A stretch of DNA of 64,000 nt from Acidimicrobiaceae bacterium (GCA_020637235.1 JACJWG010000016.1:1-64000); one strand, 5' to 3'. Shown: positions 8,027 through 19,377, numbered from the stretch's first letter. The notes: generated by a model from the letters alone, not told the origin. Translations and numbers: made by a program.

Positions 8027-9660
8027 CAGCGTCGCCCCCGACCCTTGCGGGCACGCCGCCCACCGTCCGGACCACCGACCTGCCCACCGAGCAGCTCCGC
8101 GGCGTGCTCGCGGGCGGCGGCCGAGTCGGGTGACCCGGAGAGCATCCGGGCGATCTCGGCCACCCGGGCGTCGTCGCCGAGCACGGTGGCCGTGGCCGTC
8201 GTGCGCTCGCCATCGGGTGTCGTGGTGACCTGCTTGGTCACCATCACCTGTCGGTCGGCGAGGGCGGCCACCTGCGCGAGATGGGTGACGACGAACACCT
8301 GATGGGTGCGCGACAGCTGAGCGAGGGCGGCCCCGACCGCCGTGGCCGCCGTCCCACCGATGCCGGCGTCCACCTCGTCGAACACCAGCGTGCCGGGTGC
8401 TTCGATCAGCACGAGGCGGAGTGCGAGCATCGTGCGAGCCAATTCACCGCCCGAGGCCACCTTCGTGAGCGGCAGCGGCGGGCTGCCGGGGTTGGCCGCC
8501 AGCAGGAACGTCACCTCGTCGCCGGGATCGTCGTCGCCGACGTCGACCACGATCTCGGCCCGGGGCATCGCGAGCTCACGCAGGCCCGCCTGCACGGCGG
8601 CGGCGAGCAGGCCGGTGGCCGCCGTCAGGCCGCACCGACCGCCGCGGCCGCGTGCCGTTCGGCGGCGACGGCCTGTTCGCGCTCGGAGTTCGAGTCGTGC
8701 GACTGCGTCGTCGTATCCCTCCAACCTCGCGGAGACGGGCTCGCGTCCCGTCCTGAAGCCGATGACCTCGCCGAGCGTGTCGCCGTACTTGTGGCGGAGA
8801 TGGCGCAGCAACTGCCGCCGTTCGGTCACCCGGGCCAGCGCCTCCGGGTCGTCGTCGATCGCCTCGGCCGCGGTGCGGAGCTCGGCGACGACGTCGTCGA
8901 GCTCGACGGCCACGCTGCGCAACCGGTGTTCGAGCTCGACGAACGGCGCACGCCCACCGAGCACGGCGATGGCCGTCCGTACGGCGTCGAGTGCGCTGCC
9001 GTCCGCGGCGAGCGCCTCCGCCGCCGACGTGGCCGCCTCTCGGTGGGCCTGAGCGCCGGACAGCACGTCCTCGCGGCGTTCGAGCTCGTCGTCCTCGTCG
9101 GGTCCGGTGATCGCCGCGGCATCCAGCTCGTCGAGTTGGAACCGGAGCAGGTCGATCTCTCGTGCCCGTGTCCGGACGTCGCCGCCGAGGGCTGCGAGCG
9201 CGGCATCGATCTCGGTGAGGCGAGCCCGGGCCCGCCGCAGCGGTTCGAGGTCCACCTGCGCGAACCGGTCGAGCGCGCCCCGCTGGGCGGCGACGTCGAG
9301 CAGGCTCTGGTGGACGTGCTGGCCGTGGATGTCGACGAGCCGGCGGCCGTGTTCGACGAGCGACCCGACCGTCGCCAGCCGGCCGTTCACGTAGGCGCGC
9401 GAACGCCCCTCGACGGGGATCACCCGGGCGAGCACGATCTCGTCGTCACCGTCGACGAACCGACCCTCGACGCGTGCCTCGGTCGCGCCGGCGCGCACCA
9501 CCGACGCGTCGGCGCGTCCGCCGACGAGCAGGCTGATCGCCTCGACCAGCATCGTCTTGCCCGCGCCGGTCTCGCCCGTGAAGACGGTGAGCCCCTCGCC
9601 GACGACGAGGTCGAGCGCCGCGATGACGCCGAGGTCCTCGATGTGCAGTTCGGTCAGCAC
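8026..9660 (-). CDS. recN: DNA repair ATPase RecN, with a short out-of-frame segment
   Basis: SMC-like ATPase of double-strand-break repair. N-terminal Walker A is FTGETGAGKTML near residue 30. Coiled-coil arms follow, then the C-terminal signature SGGELART and Walker B TLVFDEVDAGIGG. GTG start at 9660. Residues ~326-345 read as an arginine/glycine-rich string unlike RecN. In the neighbouring frame the same DNA (8628-8686) reads as a normal coiled coil (ELEREQAVAAERHAAAAVGAA). One surplus base near 8685 and one missing near 8629 would explain this, so about 20 residues are probably misread while the rest is intact. It is followed after 10 nt of spacing by recN's upstream partner nadK. Confidence 0.93.
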   Translation of the reverse strand: MLTELHIEDLGVIAALDLVVGEGLTVFTGETGAGKTMLVEAISLLVGGRADASVVRAGATEARVEGRFVDGDDEIVLARVIPVEGRSRAYVNGRLATVGSLVEHGRRLVDIHGQHVHQSLLDVAAQRGALDRFAQVDLEPLRRARARLTEIDAALAALGGDVRTRAREIDLLRFQLDELDAAAITGPDEDDELERREDVLSGAQAHREAATSAAEALAADGSALDAVRTAIAVLGGRAPFVELEHRLRSVAVELDDVVAELRTAAEAIDDDPEALARVTERRQLLRHLRHKYGDTLGEVIGFRTGREPVSARLEGYDDAVARLELRARTGRRRRTARGRGGRCGLTAATGLLAAAVQAGLRELAMPRAEIVVDVGDDDPGDEVTFLLAANPGSPPLPLTKVASGGELARTMLALRLVLIEAPGTLVFDEVDAGIGGTAATAVGAALAQLSRTHQVFVVTHLAQVAALADRQVMVTKQVTTTPDGERTTATATVLGDDARVAEIARMLSGSPDSAAAREHAAELLGGQVGGPDGGRRARKGRGRR

Positions 9661-9670
9661 GGCCGGCTCG

Positions 9671-10540
9671 TCATCGATCGGCCAGGCCGAACTTGGCCTT
9701 CAGGATCTGGTGGAAACGGTTGCGTCCGAATCGGACGAAGTGGGCGTCGGCGCTCGACGCCCGGAACGTCACGGTGTCACCGTCGTCGAGGGTGGCGGCG
9801 CGCTGGCCGTCGACCGACAGCACCGCCGGCCGATGTCCCACCACCTCCAACTCGACCACCTCGTCGGGACCGAGCACGAGCGACCGGTCGAACAACATGT
9901 GCGGCGACACCGGGGTGAGCAACAGTGCTCGGTGGCGTGGCGACACGACCGGGCCCCTGGCCGACAGCGAGTAGGCGGTCGAACCGGTGGGCGTGGCCAC
10001 GATCAGTCCGTCAGCAGCGTAGGACGTGAAGGCCGCACCGTCGATGCGCACCATCATCCGCACGGTGTGACCGGGTTCCAACTTCTCGAGCACGCCCTCG
10101 TTGAGCGCCCGCGCCGTCGCGTCGGCGCGGCCGTCGGCGCGCCGGACGTCGACGTCGACCATCATCCGCCGTTCGATCGACCAGTCGCCCGCGTCGGGTC
10201 CGGGCCCGGCCTCGAAACGCTCGAGCGCGTCGGTCATCGCGTGCGGCTCGACCTCGGTGAGGTAGCCCAGCAGGCCGACGTTGACGCCGATCACGGGGAC
10301 CGGCGCACCACCGAGCAGCTGGACCGAACGCAGCATCGTGCCGTCGCCGCCGAGGCTGAGCACGAGCTCGGCTGCCGTCGGGTCGGTGTCCGCGGCGAGG
10401 TCGGGCAGATCGATCGCATCGGCGTCCTGCGGCGTCAGCCATGGTTGGTGGCCGCGCTGGCGCAGCCACGACGACGCCGCGCGGGCGAGGGTGGCCGCCT
10501 CGGTGCGCTGCTGGTGCGGGACGATCAGCACGCGGCTCAT
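9671..10540 (-). CDS. nadK: NAD kinase
   Basis: Phosphorylates NAD to NADP with ATP or polyphosphate in the cytosol. 289 residues, the usual size. Diagnostic motifs in order: LSLGGDGTMLR (the GGDGT catalytic loop, residues ~62-72), ALNEGVLEK (the NE motif) and DGLIVATPTGSTAYSLSA (NAD-binding). ATG at 10540 overlaps the tlyA stop by 4 nt, so translation is coupled. It sits between tlyA and recN exactly as in other Actinomycetota. The C-terminal tail is unremarkable. Assignment is secure. Confidence 0.96.
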   Translation of the reverse strand: MSRVLIVPHQQRTEAATLARAASSWLRQRGHQPWLTPQDADAIDLPDLAADTDPTAAELVLSLGGDGTMLRSVQLLGGAPVPVIGVNVGLLGYLTEVEPHAMTDALERFEAGPGPDAGDWSIERRMMVDVDVRRADGRADATARALNEGVLEKLEPGHTVRMMVRIDGAAFTSYAADGLIVATPTGSTAYSLSARGPVVSPRHRALLLTPVSPHMLFDRSLVLGPDEVVELEVVGHRPAVLSVDGQRAATLDDGDTVTFRASSADAHFVRFGRNRFHQILKAKFGLADR

Positions 10541-11292
10541 CGCAGGGCCGCCTCCGGGGTGCGGGCGTGCACCAGGAACTCCCGATTGCCGTCGCCACCG
10601 GCGATCGGCGAGTCACACCACCCGTCGACCGTGCACCCCGCGGCGACGAGCGCGGCATCGATCTCGCCGCGCACCCGGGCATGGATGTCCGGGTCGGTGA
10701 TCACCCCGTGGCCTCGCGACACCTCCGCCCGACCGGCTTCGAACTGCGGCTTCACCAGCAGCACCAGCGAGCCACCGGGCACCACGACCGAGGCGAGCAC
10801 GTCGATCACCTTGGTCAACGAGATGAACGAGAGATCGGCGACGGCGACGTGCGGAACGGCGGGGAGGTCGGCGGCGGTGAGCGCACGCACGTTGAACCGT
10901 TCGATCACCACCACCCGGGCGTCGTCACGGATGCGCGGATGCAGCTGTCCGTGGCCGACGTCGAGCGCCACCACTCGCCGCGCACCACGTTGGAGGAGGC
11001 AATCGGTGAAGCCGCCCGTCGAGGCACCGGCGTCGAGGGCATCGGCTCCGGCCACGTCGAGCCCGAAGGCGTCGAGTGCCGCGTCGAGCTTGTCGCCGCC
11101 GCGGCTGACGAAGCGCGGCGGTTCGCCGGTGAGGAGCAGGGCGTCGCCGGCGCCGACGAGACGCGACGGCTTCTCGGCGACGGCGCCGTTGACGAGCACA
11201 CGGTGCAGCTCGATCACCCGGCCCGCCTCGGTACGGCTCGAGACGAGGCCACGTCGAACCAGCTCCGCGTCGAGACGCAGCCGCCGTGACAC
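10537..11292 (-). CDS. tlyA: TlyA family rRNA 2'-O-methyltransferase
   Basis: 251 residues. An N-terminal S4 RNA-binding domain (LDAELVRRGLVSSRTEAGR, VLVNG) precedes an FtsJ-like Rossmann methyltransferase with the SAM loop ALDAGASTGGFTDC and VADLSFISL. TlyA methylates ribose at 16S C1409 and 23S C1920 (mycobacterial numbering), affecting capreomycin sensitivity. GTG at 11292 (VSRRLRLD) is chosen because it lies 4 nt after the upstream stop and opens directly into the S4 domain. The longer open frame upstream is a shadow of the neighbouring repeat-tail gene. Coupled to nadK by a 4-nt overlap. Family secure; target sites inferred from homologues. Confidence 0.92.
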   Translation of the reverse strand: MSRRLRLDAELVRRGLVSSRTEAGRVIELHRVLVNGAVAEKPSRLVGAGDALLLTGEPPRFVSRGGDKLDAALDAFGLDVAGADALDAGASTGGFTDCLLQRGARRVVALDVGHGQLHPRIRDDARVVVIERFNVRALTAADLPAVPHVAVADLSFISLTKVIDVLASVVVPGGSLVLLVKPQFEAGRAEVSRGHGVITDPDIHARVRGEIDAALVAAGCTVDGWCDSPIAGGDGNREFLVHARTPEAALR

Positions 11293-11296
11293 TGCG

Positions 11297-11860
11297 TCAG
11301 CGCTTCGCTGCCTTCTTGGTCGCGACCTTCGCGACACCGCTGCTGCCCGCCGCCGGAGCCTGCTGCTTCGCCGCCACCTGCTTCCTCGCGGGAGCCTGCT
11401 TCTTCGCCGCTCCCTGCTTCTTCGCCGGAGCCTGCTTCTTCGCGGGAGCCTGCTTCGCCGCCGGAGCCTGCTTCGCCGGAGGCGTGACGTCGGCGGTCGA
11501 CGACGCACGGCCGGGGGATGCCGCCGGCGCCGTCTCGGCGCTCGACGAGCGGCGATCGGCGCTGCCGGTGCGGACGCCGATCGACTCGGCGAGGTCCTCG
11601 ATCCGGTCCTCCAGCGAGTCGATGCGGTCGGCGAAGCGCCCGAGCTGCTTCGCCACCTCGGCCTGGATGGTGCCGAGCACCTGCTCGGTGGCCGTCCGGC
11701 CACGATCGACCAGCTGTTGCACGGTGCGCTCGGCGTCCTTGCGACGCAACGACCCGTCGGCCACCAACTCGTTCACCAACCGCTCGGCGTTGGTCCTCGA
11801 CATCTCGGTGAACTGGGCACCGGCGTCGAGGAGGCGCTGGAGGATCGTGTTCGGCGTCAT
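11297..11860 (-). CDS. Phasin-like protein with Lys/Ala/Gln-rich repeat tail
   Basis: 187 residues in two parts. Residues 1-95 form an amphipathic helical region (ILQRLLDAGAQFTEMSRTNA, DRIDSLEDRIEDL) resembling phasin or ApoA-like surface-binding proteins. Residues ~120-187 are a low-complexity basic tail in which variants of KQAPAK recur about eight times, ending VATKKAAKR like a histone H1 tail. The helices could coat lipid or polymer granules and the tail could bind nucleic acid or polyphosphate; both are inference. A TACACT hexamer at 11867-11872 lies 6 nt before ATG, pointing to its own leaderless promoter, with tlyA-nadK-recN downstream. No firm function. Confidence 0.72.
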   Translation of the reverse strand: MTPNTILQRLLDAGAQFTEMSRTNAERLVNELVADGSLRRKDAERTVQQLVDRGRTATEQVLGTIQAEVAKQLGRFADRIDSLEDRIEDLAESIGVRTGSADRRSSSAETAPAASPGRASSTADVTPPAKQAPAAKQAPAKKQAPAKKQGAAKKQAPARKQVAAKQQAPAAGSSGVAKVATKKAAKR

Positions 11861-11866
11861 GGCGGC

Positions 11867-11872
11867 AGTGTA
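11867..11872 (-). promoter_or_regulatory. -10 hexamer TACACT for a leaderless transcript of the phasin-like gene
   Basis: On the minus strand TACACT is followed by six bases and then the ATG at 11860. No Shine-Dalgarno sequence is present. This fits the TAnnnT-(6-8 nt)-start pattern seen before several other genes here. No clear -35 element. Confidence 0.5.
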
Positions 11873-11909
11873 CTGGTCGTTCGCGACACGACGAGGGTGG
11901 CCGCGGCCG

Positions 11910-12791
11910 TCAGACCGGCGGGTGCTCGTCGGGTCCGAGCAGCTGGGTCACCACCCCGGCCAGGTCGTCGGCGACGAGGTCGGGAACGGGATCGACCGTC
12001 GTGCCGGTGGGCGTGACACCCGACCACACCTGCGCGTAGCGGCAGCCGAGCTCGCGAGCGAACCGCCCGTCGGTCGAGGGGCGATCACCCACCATCACCG
12101 CCGTGGGGATCGAGACCGCGGCGGCCTCGCCGGCGGAACCGTCGGCGTCCGTCGCGACGAGTTCTCGCACGAGCGCCGCCATCGGCGCGAACGGCTTGCC
12201 GGCGACCACGGCACGCGTGCCCGAGCCCACCTCCACCGCGGCGAGGATCGCGCCGCCGCCCGGAATCGGCCCATCCGGGGTCGGGTAGGTCGCATCGTCA
12301 TTGGTGCCGATCAGGCGCGCGCCGGCCATCACGGCGGTCGCGGCGCGCCGGAGGCGCTCGTAGTCGAAGTCGCGATGGAACCCGACGATCACGGCGTCGC
12401 ACGGGCCTGCGTCGACGGCCTGCGCACCCCGTCGTTCGACCGCCTGGGTGACGCCCGGGCCGCCGCACACGAGCACCCGCTCGCCGGGCTCGACGAGGCG
12501 CGCGCCGGCCATCGCGGACGTCACGACGTCGCCCTCGGCCGGGATGCCGATCTCGCCCAGCACCGCGGCCTGGTCCTCCACCGTCGCACTCGAGTTGTTC
12601 GTCACGAACAGCACCCGCACGCCGGCGGCACGCAGCCGCGCGATCGCGGCGACCGAGCCGGCGATCGGCTGGTGCGCGAGCCACACCACCCCGTCGAGAT
12701 CGAGCAGCACGACGGCCGGTCGGCCGGGCGTGGGCAACGAGGGATGGGTCTCGGGCATCTCGTCGAGGGTCCTCGGTCGGCGGTCGGACAT
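11910..12791 (-). CDS. HAD superfamily IIA (NagD/PGP-like) phosphatase
   Basis: About 293 residues. HAD motif I is VLLDLDGVVW (nucleophile DLDGV), motif II LFVTNNSS, motif III Lys in VVAGKPF, motif IV VMVGDRPSTD. The cap insertion between motifs II and III places it in subclass IIA, with phosphoglycolate/p-nitrophenyl phosphatases and Rv1692, a glycerol-3-phosphate phosphatase in mycobacteria. ATG at 12791 (MSDRRP) is chosen; ATG at 12758 (MPETHP) is closer to the fold and equally possible. Faces DUF1015 divergently across about 40 nt. Neighbourhood agrees with Rv1692. Substrate not visible from sequence. Confidence 0.88.
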   Translation of the reverse strand: MSDRRPRTLDEMPETHPSLPTPGRPAVVLLDLDGVVWLAHQPIAGSVAAIARLRAAGVRVLFVTNNSSATVEDQAAVLGEIGIPAEGDVVTSAMAGARLVEPGERVLVCGGPGVTQAVERRGAQAVDAGPCDAVIVGFHRDFDYERLRRAATAVMAGARLIGTNDDATYPTPDGPIPGGGAILAAVEVGSGTRAVVAGKPFAPMAALVRELVATDADGSAGEAAAVSIPTAVMVGDRPSTDGRFARELGCRYAQVWSGVTPTGTTVDPVPDLVADDLAGVVTQLLGPDEHPPV

Positions 12792-12830
12792 GGTGCGCCA
12801 TCGTGGCACGTGAGGTGCCATCCTGTGCGG

Positions 12831-14015
12831 GTGCCCCGATTCGAACCGTTCCCGGCCCTCCGCTACGCCCCTGGCGTCGACCTCGACCAGGCGGCGGCGC
12901 CGCCGTACGACGTGCTGTCGGCCGAGGACGTCGCCGTGTGGCGCGGCCGGCACCCGCGCAACATCGTCGAGATCGACGTGCCGGGCCCGGACGACGATCC
13001 CGAGCGATACCACCGAGCCGCCCGCCGCCTGCGCGCATGGGAGGACGAGGGCTCGCTGGTGCGCGACGACGCACCGACGTTCACGATCTACCGCACCCGA
13101 TTCCGGACCGAGGACGGCACCGAACGCGAGACCGTCGGCGTGCTCGGCGCGCTCGAGGTGGTCGACGAGGGCGCCGGCGGGGTGCTCCCCCACGAACGCA
13201 CCACACCCAAGGCCAAGACGGACCGCCTCGACCTCACCCGGGCGACCGAGGCGAACCTGTCGCCCGTGTGGGGCCTCTCGCTCACGCCGGGCCTCACCGA
13301 CCTGCTCGTCGCACCGGCGGAGCCCGTCGGTCGTTGCCTCGACGAACACGGCGTGGTGCACACCGTCGAACGTGTGGTCGATGCGGCGCGGATCGAGGCC
13401 ATCGCTGCGGCGGTGGCGGCGCATCCCGTCCTGATCGCCGACGGGCACCACCGGTACGCGATCAGCCGCACCTATCGTGACGAACGGCGAGCGACCGACG
13501 GAGCCGGGCCCTGGGATCTCACCCTCACCTATGTCGGTGAGTTGGTGGAGAGTCAGCTCAGCATCGACGCGATCCACCGGCTCTACCACGGCGTCGACGC
13601 CGACGACCTCCTCGCGCTGCTCGGCCGTTCGTTCGACGTCACCCCAGCCGGCACCGTCGCACCCTCGTTCGGCCGCGACGCCGTCGACCGAGGCGCGCTG
13701 TGTCTGGTGCGTCCCGACGGGACGGGCGCCTGGCTGGCACCGCGGGCCGATGCCTTCGACGGTGTGCGCCGGCTCGACGGTGCGCTGCTCGAACACGCCC
13801 TGCGCGACACCGAGATCGAGGTGACGTACCAGCACGGCGTGCAGCACGTCGTCGACATCGTCGGCGCCGGCGGCGCCGCCGCCGGCGTGCTGATCCGGCC
13901 GACCGGGATCGACGAGATTCGACGAACCGCCGACGAGGGACTGTTGATGCCGCCCAAGTCGACCTTCTTCACCCCGAAGCTGCGCACCGGGCTGGTGGTC
14001 CGACCGCTCGTCTGA
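12831..14015 (+). CDS. DUF1015 family protein
   Basis: 394 residues, matching DUF1015 (COG4198-like) proteins from the start (PRFEPFPALRYAP, PYDVLS) through the conserved LPHERTTPKAK and IADGHHRYAIS to LMPPKSTFFTPKLRTGL at the end. These proteins are widespread, and some are noted next to serine or phosphonate metabolism, but no reaction is established. GTG at 12831 begins exactly where the family begins and is preceded by CATCCT six bases upstream, a weak leaderless promoter. It is a lone plus-strand gene between the HAD gene (divergent) and the SSB-like gene (convergent). Function unknown. Confidence 0.82.
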   Translation: MPRFEPFPALRYAPGVDLDQAAAPPYDVLSAEDVAVWRGRHPRNIVEIDVPGPDDDPERYHRAARRLRAWEDEGSLVRDDAPTFTIYRTRFRTEDGTERETVGVLGALEVVDEGAGGVLPHERTTPKAKTDRLDLTRATEANLSPVWGLSLTPGLTDLLVAPAEPVGRCLDEHGVVHTVERVVDAARIEAIAAAVAAHPVLIADGHHRYAISRTYRDERRATDGAGPWDLTLTYVGELVESQLSIDAIHRLYHGVDADDLLALLGRSFDVTPAGTVAPSFGRDAVDRGALCLVRPDGTGAWLAPRADAFDGVRRLDGALLEHALRDTEIEVTYQHGVQHVVDIVGAGGAAAGVLIRPTGIDEIRRTADEGLLMPPKSTFFTPKLRTGLVVRPLV

Positions 14016-14038
14016 GCAGGCCGTCCGGGGCCATCGGG

Positions 14039-14401
14039 TCAGGCGGCGTGGCGAGCGGCGTCCCAGGCGTCGGCGTCGAGCGCCGCGATCACCTGCGCGA
14101 GCGCTCGGCGTTCCGGTCGCCGCGCCGTGACCTCGACCACGGCGACGGCCTCGACCTCGGTCCGGCTCTGTGTGATGCCGCCCGCGCGGAAGAAGCGCCG
14201 TCGGACCACACCGGCGACGGCGAGTCGGGTCCCGGGATCCCAGCCCGCCGGCGCGACGCGGTCCCAGCTGATCGGGACCCCGAGGGTTCGTCCGTCGGCG
14301 ACCGGGCACGAGAGTTCGAGCGAGCAGCGCGGCGCACCGCTCGGCAGCTCCACGTGCCGGGGCGCCGAGCTGAGCTGCCCGATGAGGATGACGATGTTCA
14401 T
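14039..14401 (-). CDS. Single-stranded DNA-binding protein-like OB-fold protein
   Basis: 120 residues beginning MNIVILIGQLSSAPR, the standard SSB opening, followed by OB-fold strands and RLAVAGVVRRRFFRAGG, the position of the L45 loop in SSB. It lacks the long Gly/Pro-rich linker and acidic DDDIPF-like tail of the main replication SSB, so it is probably an accessory SSB paralogue of the short type often found in actinobacteria. GGAGG lies five bases before ATG. It sits alone between DUF1015 (convergent) and the TPR gene. Fold assignment good; role inferred. Confidence 0.78.
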   Translation of the reverse strand: MNIVILIGQLSSAPRHVELPSGAPRCSLELSCPVADGRTLGVPISWDRVAPAGWDPGTRLAVAGVVRRRFFRAGGITQSRTEVEAVAVVEVTARRPERRALAQVIAALDADAWDAARHAA

Positions 14402-14566
14402 GACGACCTCCGATCGGCCGCCGCGGGCGGCCCGATGGTGAGGACAGGTTCGGGGGAACTGCGGTCACCCTACGGCGGGGGCGTGACACCGGACCCGACC
14501 GACCGACCGACACGTCGCAGGAGCCGACCCACGGAGGGCCAGCCGTGTCGGATCAGCAGCCTCGGG

Positions 14567-15253
14567 TCAGCGGCCGAGGGCGCCGAGGCGCTGCACCACG
14601 TCGGCGAACGCCGGGTCGTGATGGGCCACGAGCGAGAAGAACCGGCGCGCCTCCACGATCTCGCCCGACCGATCGAGCAGATCGCCGAGCACGTACCACT
14701 GACGCAGGTGGTGGTCGCGCACCTTGCGCGGGGTGGTGCGGGCCGGGGCCATCGCCGTGATCGCGCCACGGAGATCGCCCTGGTCGGCCAGCGCGCCGGC
14801 TGCGACGATCCGACCTTCGGCCATCAGCGAGGGTTCGGGCGACGCCGCACGCAGCTCGAGCCACAACTCGTTCACCTCGTGGTAGCGGCGCATGGCGCGG
14901 TAGCAGTCGGCGAGCACCGGGTGGTGGCGCACCGACCGGTCGAGCTGGCGAGCGAGTTCGAGCTCGGCCGCGGCCTTCCGCCACTGCCCGACCGAGTACC
15001 ACGCGAGGCCGGCGATCTCGTGGGCGGCCGCCACGGTGGGCAGGTCGCGCAGGACGGGCTGCACCATGCGCCGGGCGTCGTCGTATCGACCACGCCCGAG
15101 CGCCTCGGCCGCGGCGGTCAACCGCTCGCGGTAGCGAGCCGACTTCGTGGCGCCGGCCTCGCGTTCCACCTCGGCGACGACGTCGGGATCGAGTTCCCCG
15201 CTCGGTCGGCGCCGCGGTGCATCGTCGGTTCGGGCGCGCGTCGCCGCCGCCAC
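14567..15253 (-). CDS. TPR-repeat protein (Rv1691-like); true N-terminus uncertain
   Basis: At least 228 residues of helical repeats (RYDDARRMVQPVLRDLPTVA, IAGLAWYSVGQWRKAAAELE, HPVLADCYRAMRRYHEVNEL), a tetratricopeptide solenoid for protein binding. GTG 15253 is only the last usable start. The same frame stays open to a TGA at 15497 and its translation there (LTAAEERAAAVRARKAA, then DTERWIDEGPIRDAA) looks coding. The real protein probably starts upstream, but only CTG codons are available there, so the N-terminus may be obscured by a sequence error. Relatives carry an Arg/Pro-rich leader ahead of this motif. Function unknown; position beside tyrS resembles Rv1691. Confidence 0.75.
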   Translation of the reverse strand: MAAATRARTDDAPRRRPSGELDPDVVAEVEREAGATKSARYRERLTAAAEALGRGRYDDARRMVQPVLRDLPTVAAAHEIAGLAWYSVGQWRKAAAELELARQLDRSVRHHPVLADCYRAMRRYHEVNELWLELRAASPEPSLMAEGRIVAAGALADQGDLRGAITAMAPARTTPRKVRDHHLRQWYVLGDLLDRSGEIVEARRFFSLVAHHDPAFADVVQRLGALGR

Positions 15254-15496
15254 CGCTGCGTCGCGGATCGGGCCCTCGTCGATCCACCGCTCGGTGTCGC
15301 CGCGACCCGTCGTCGTCGTGGCCGGCTCGCCGGCGGCTCGGGCGACCGGAGGCGTCGCCGCCTTCCGAGCCCGTACCGCAGCTGCCCGCTCCTCGGCAGC
15401 CGTCAGCGGACGTGTCGGAAGCGATCCAGGCGATCCGGGCGGCTCAGGCCGCGTACAGGGCCGTTCGTCACCAGGCCGACCGGTCAGCCCGGCCGC

Positions 15497-15697
15497 TCAG
15501 TCGGCCGCGGCCTGCACCACCAGGACGGCCTCCCACTCGTCGTCCGTCCACCAGCCCGGTGGCCTGAGCATCGCCATCGTTCGCCCGTCGCGGGGCGCTC
15601 CGGCCCGCCGTTCCGCGGGGGCGTCGTCGTCGCGACAGGGCGGGCGCAGACCTCCGTTGCGCGCGCAGCGCCGGTCGTCGTCGCGAGACGTCCTCAC
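15497..15697 (-). CDS. Possible small protein or displaced N-terminal piece of the TPR gene
   Basis: 66 codons from a GTG, with about 90 percent G/C at third positions, unlike the two alternative frames. The product is basic and polar at first (RTSRDDDRR, two Cys) and ends with PPGWWTDDEWEAVLVVQAAA. It is in the same frame as the TPR gene and separated from it only by the TGA at 15497. The frame also remains open upstream to a second TGA at 15827. It may be an independent small gene, or part of a longer gene broken by stops or by indels. I recognise no family. Confidence 0.3.
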   Translation of the reverse strand: MRTSRDDDRRCARNGGLRPPCRDDDAPAERRAGAPRDGRTMAMLRPPGWWTDDEWEAVLVVQAAAD

Positions 15698-16088
15698 GCG
15701 AGCGGTCGGCAGGGCGCCCAGGACGAAACCGCCAGGACGTGCCCACCGAGCGCCGCGGACGCCGCTCCCGGCAGGCCGGGGCGCACCGAGCGTGAACCGG
15801 CCGTGCGCGACGCACCGGAACGACCGTCACTCCGCAATGTCCGTCCGAACGGGCTGCGCCCGGGCGTGCGCCGGCACGCGAGCCGTTCGCGCCGCCGCGG
15901 CCCGAGGCCGCTGGCCGACCCGCGCCACGCGGACCATCGCCCGAGCGATTCGGGCCGGCACCGGCTCGAGGACGCCGGGGACCGGAGGCACCCGCAGCCC
16001 CGCCGGCGGCGGGTCGGGGGCGGGGACGTCGTTCAGGCTGCGGCGGCATAGGACGTACGAGCCTACGGCCCTGCGTCGGCGAAAACGA
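15698..16088. other. Gene-poor stretch after the rRNA operon
   Basis: About 390 bases between the rRNA terminator and the small ORF. On the minus strand one frame (same phase as the TPR gene) shows strongly coding-like third positions and reads NDVPAPDPPPAGLRVPP and similar Pro/Arg-rich text to a TGA at 15827, but no ATG/GTG/TTG start was found. A 194-codon ORF in another frame (start 16049) has poor third-position bias and is probably a shadow. I see no RNA gene or repeat here. Confidence 0.4.
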
Positions 16089-16120
16089 CGAAGGCCCCCG
16101 GATCACTCCGGGGGCCTTCG
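16089..16120 (-). terminator. Rho-independent terminator of the rRNA operon
   Basis: A perfect 13-bp stem (CGAAGGCCCCCGG with its complement) and six-base loop, immediately downstream of 5S in the direction of transcription. It is followed on the minus strand by TCGTTTTC, a short T tract. It is the strongest terminator-like structure I noticed in the window. Confidence 0.92.
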
Positions 16121-16129
16121 ATGCGATGA

Positions 16130-16247
16130 ATTCGGCGACGACCTACTCTCCCAGGGGGTCTACCCCCAAGTACCATCGGCCCAGGCAGTCTTCACTTCCG
16201 TGTTCGGGATGGGAACGGGTGTTTCCCTGCCGGTATGGTCACCGAAA
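16130..16247 (-). rRNA. rrf: 5S ribosomal RNA
   Basis: About 118 nt. On the minus strand it shows the conserved 5S features: GGTGACCATACCGGCAGGGA, then CCCATCCCGAACACGGAAG, GCCGATGGTACT, and a terminal arm that pairs with the 5' end (TTCGGTG with CGCCGAA). It lies last in the operon, about 66 nt after 23S and 10 nt before the terminator. End positions are good to a few bases. Confidence 0.95.
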
Positions 16248-16290
16248 CCTGTTGTCAAGGAGTCGCCATCACGGCGCCTTCCGAGCACTC

Positions 16291-16306
16291 CAGAGCAAGC
16301 ACGAGC
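16291..16306 (-). other. 3' arm of the pre-23S processing stem
   Basis: The 16 bases here are the exact reverse complement of 19362-19377, just before the 23S 5' end. The two arms would pair to enclose 23S in the precursor, the kind of long stem cleaved by RNase III during rRNA maturation. Confidence 0.8.
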
Positions 16307-16312
16307 TATTCA

Positions 16313-19346
<3,034 letters not shown>

Positions 19347-19361
19347 GGAAGAATATAAGAT

Positions 19362-19377
19362 GCTCGTGCTTGCTCTG
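19362..19377 (-). other. 5' arm of the pre-23S processing stem
   Basis: Reverse complement of 16291-16306 over all 16 bases; brackets the 23S gene. Probable RNase III substrate by analogy with other rRNA operons. Confidence 0.8.

Noticed and set aside
15468..16049. 194-codon MPPQPERRP ORF after the rRNA terminator
   Set aside because: Third-position base use is random-like, whereas another phase is coding-like; no family. Its stop overlapping a GTG looks coincidental.
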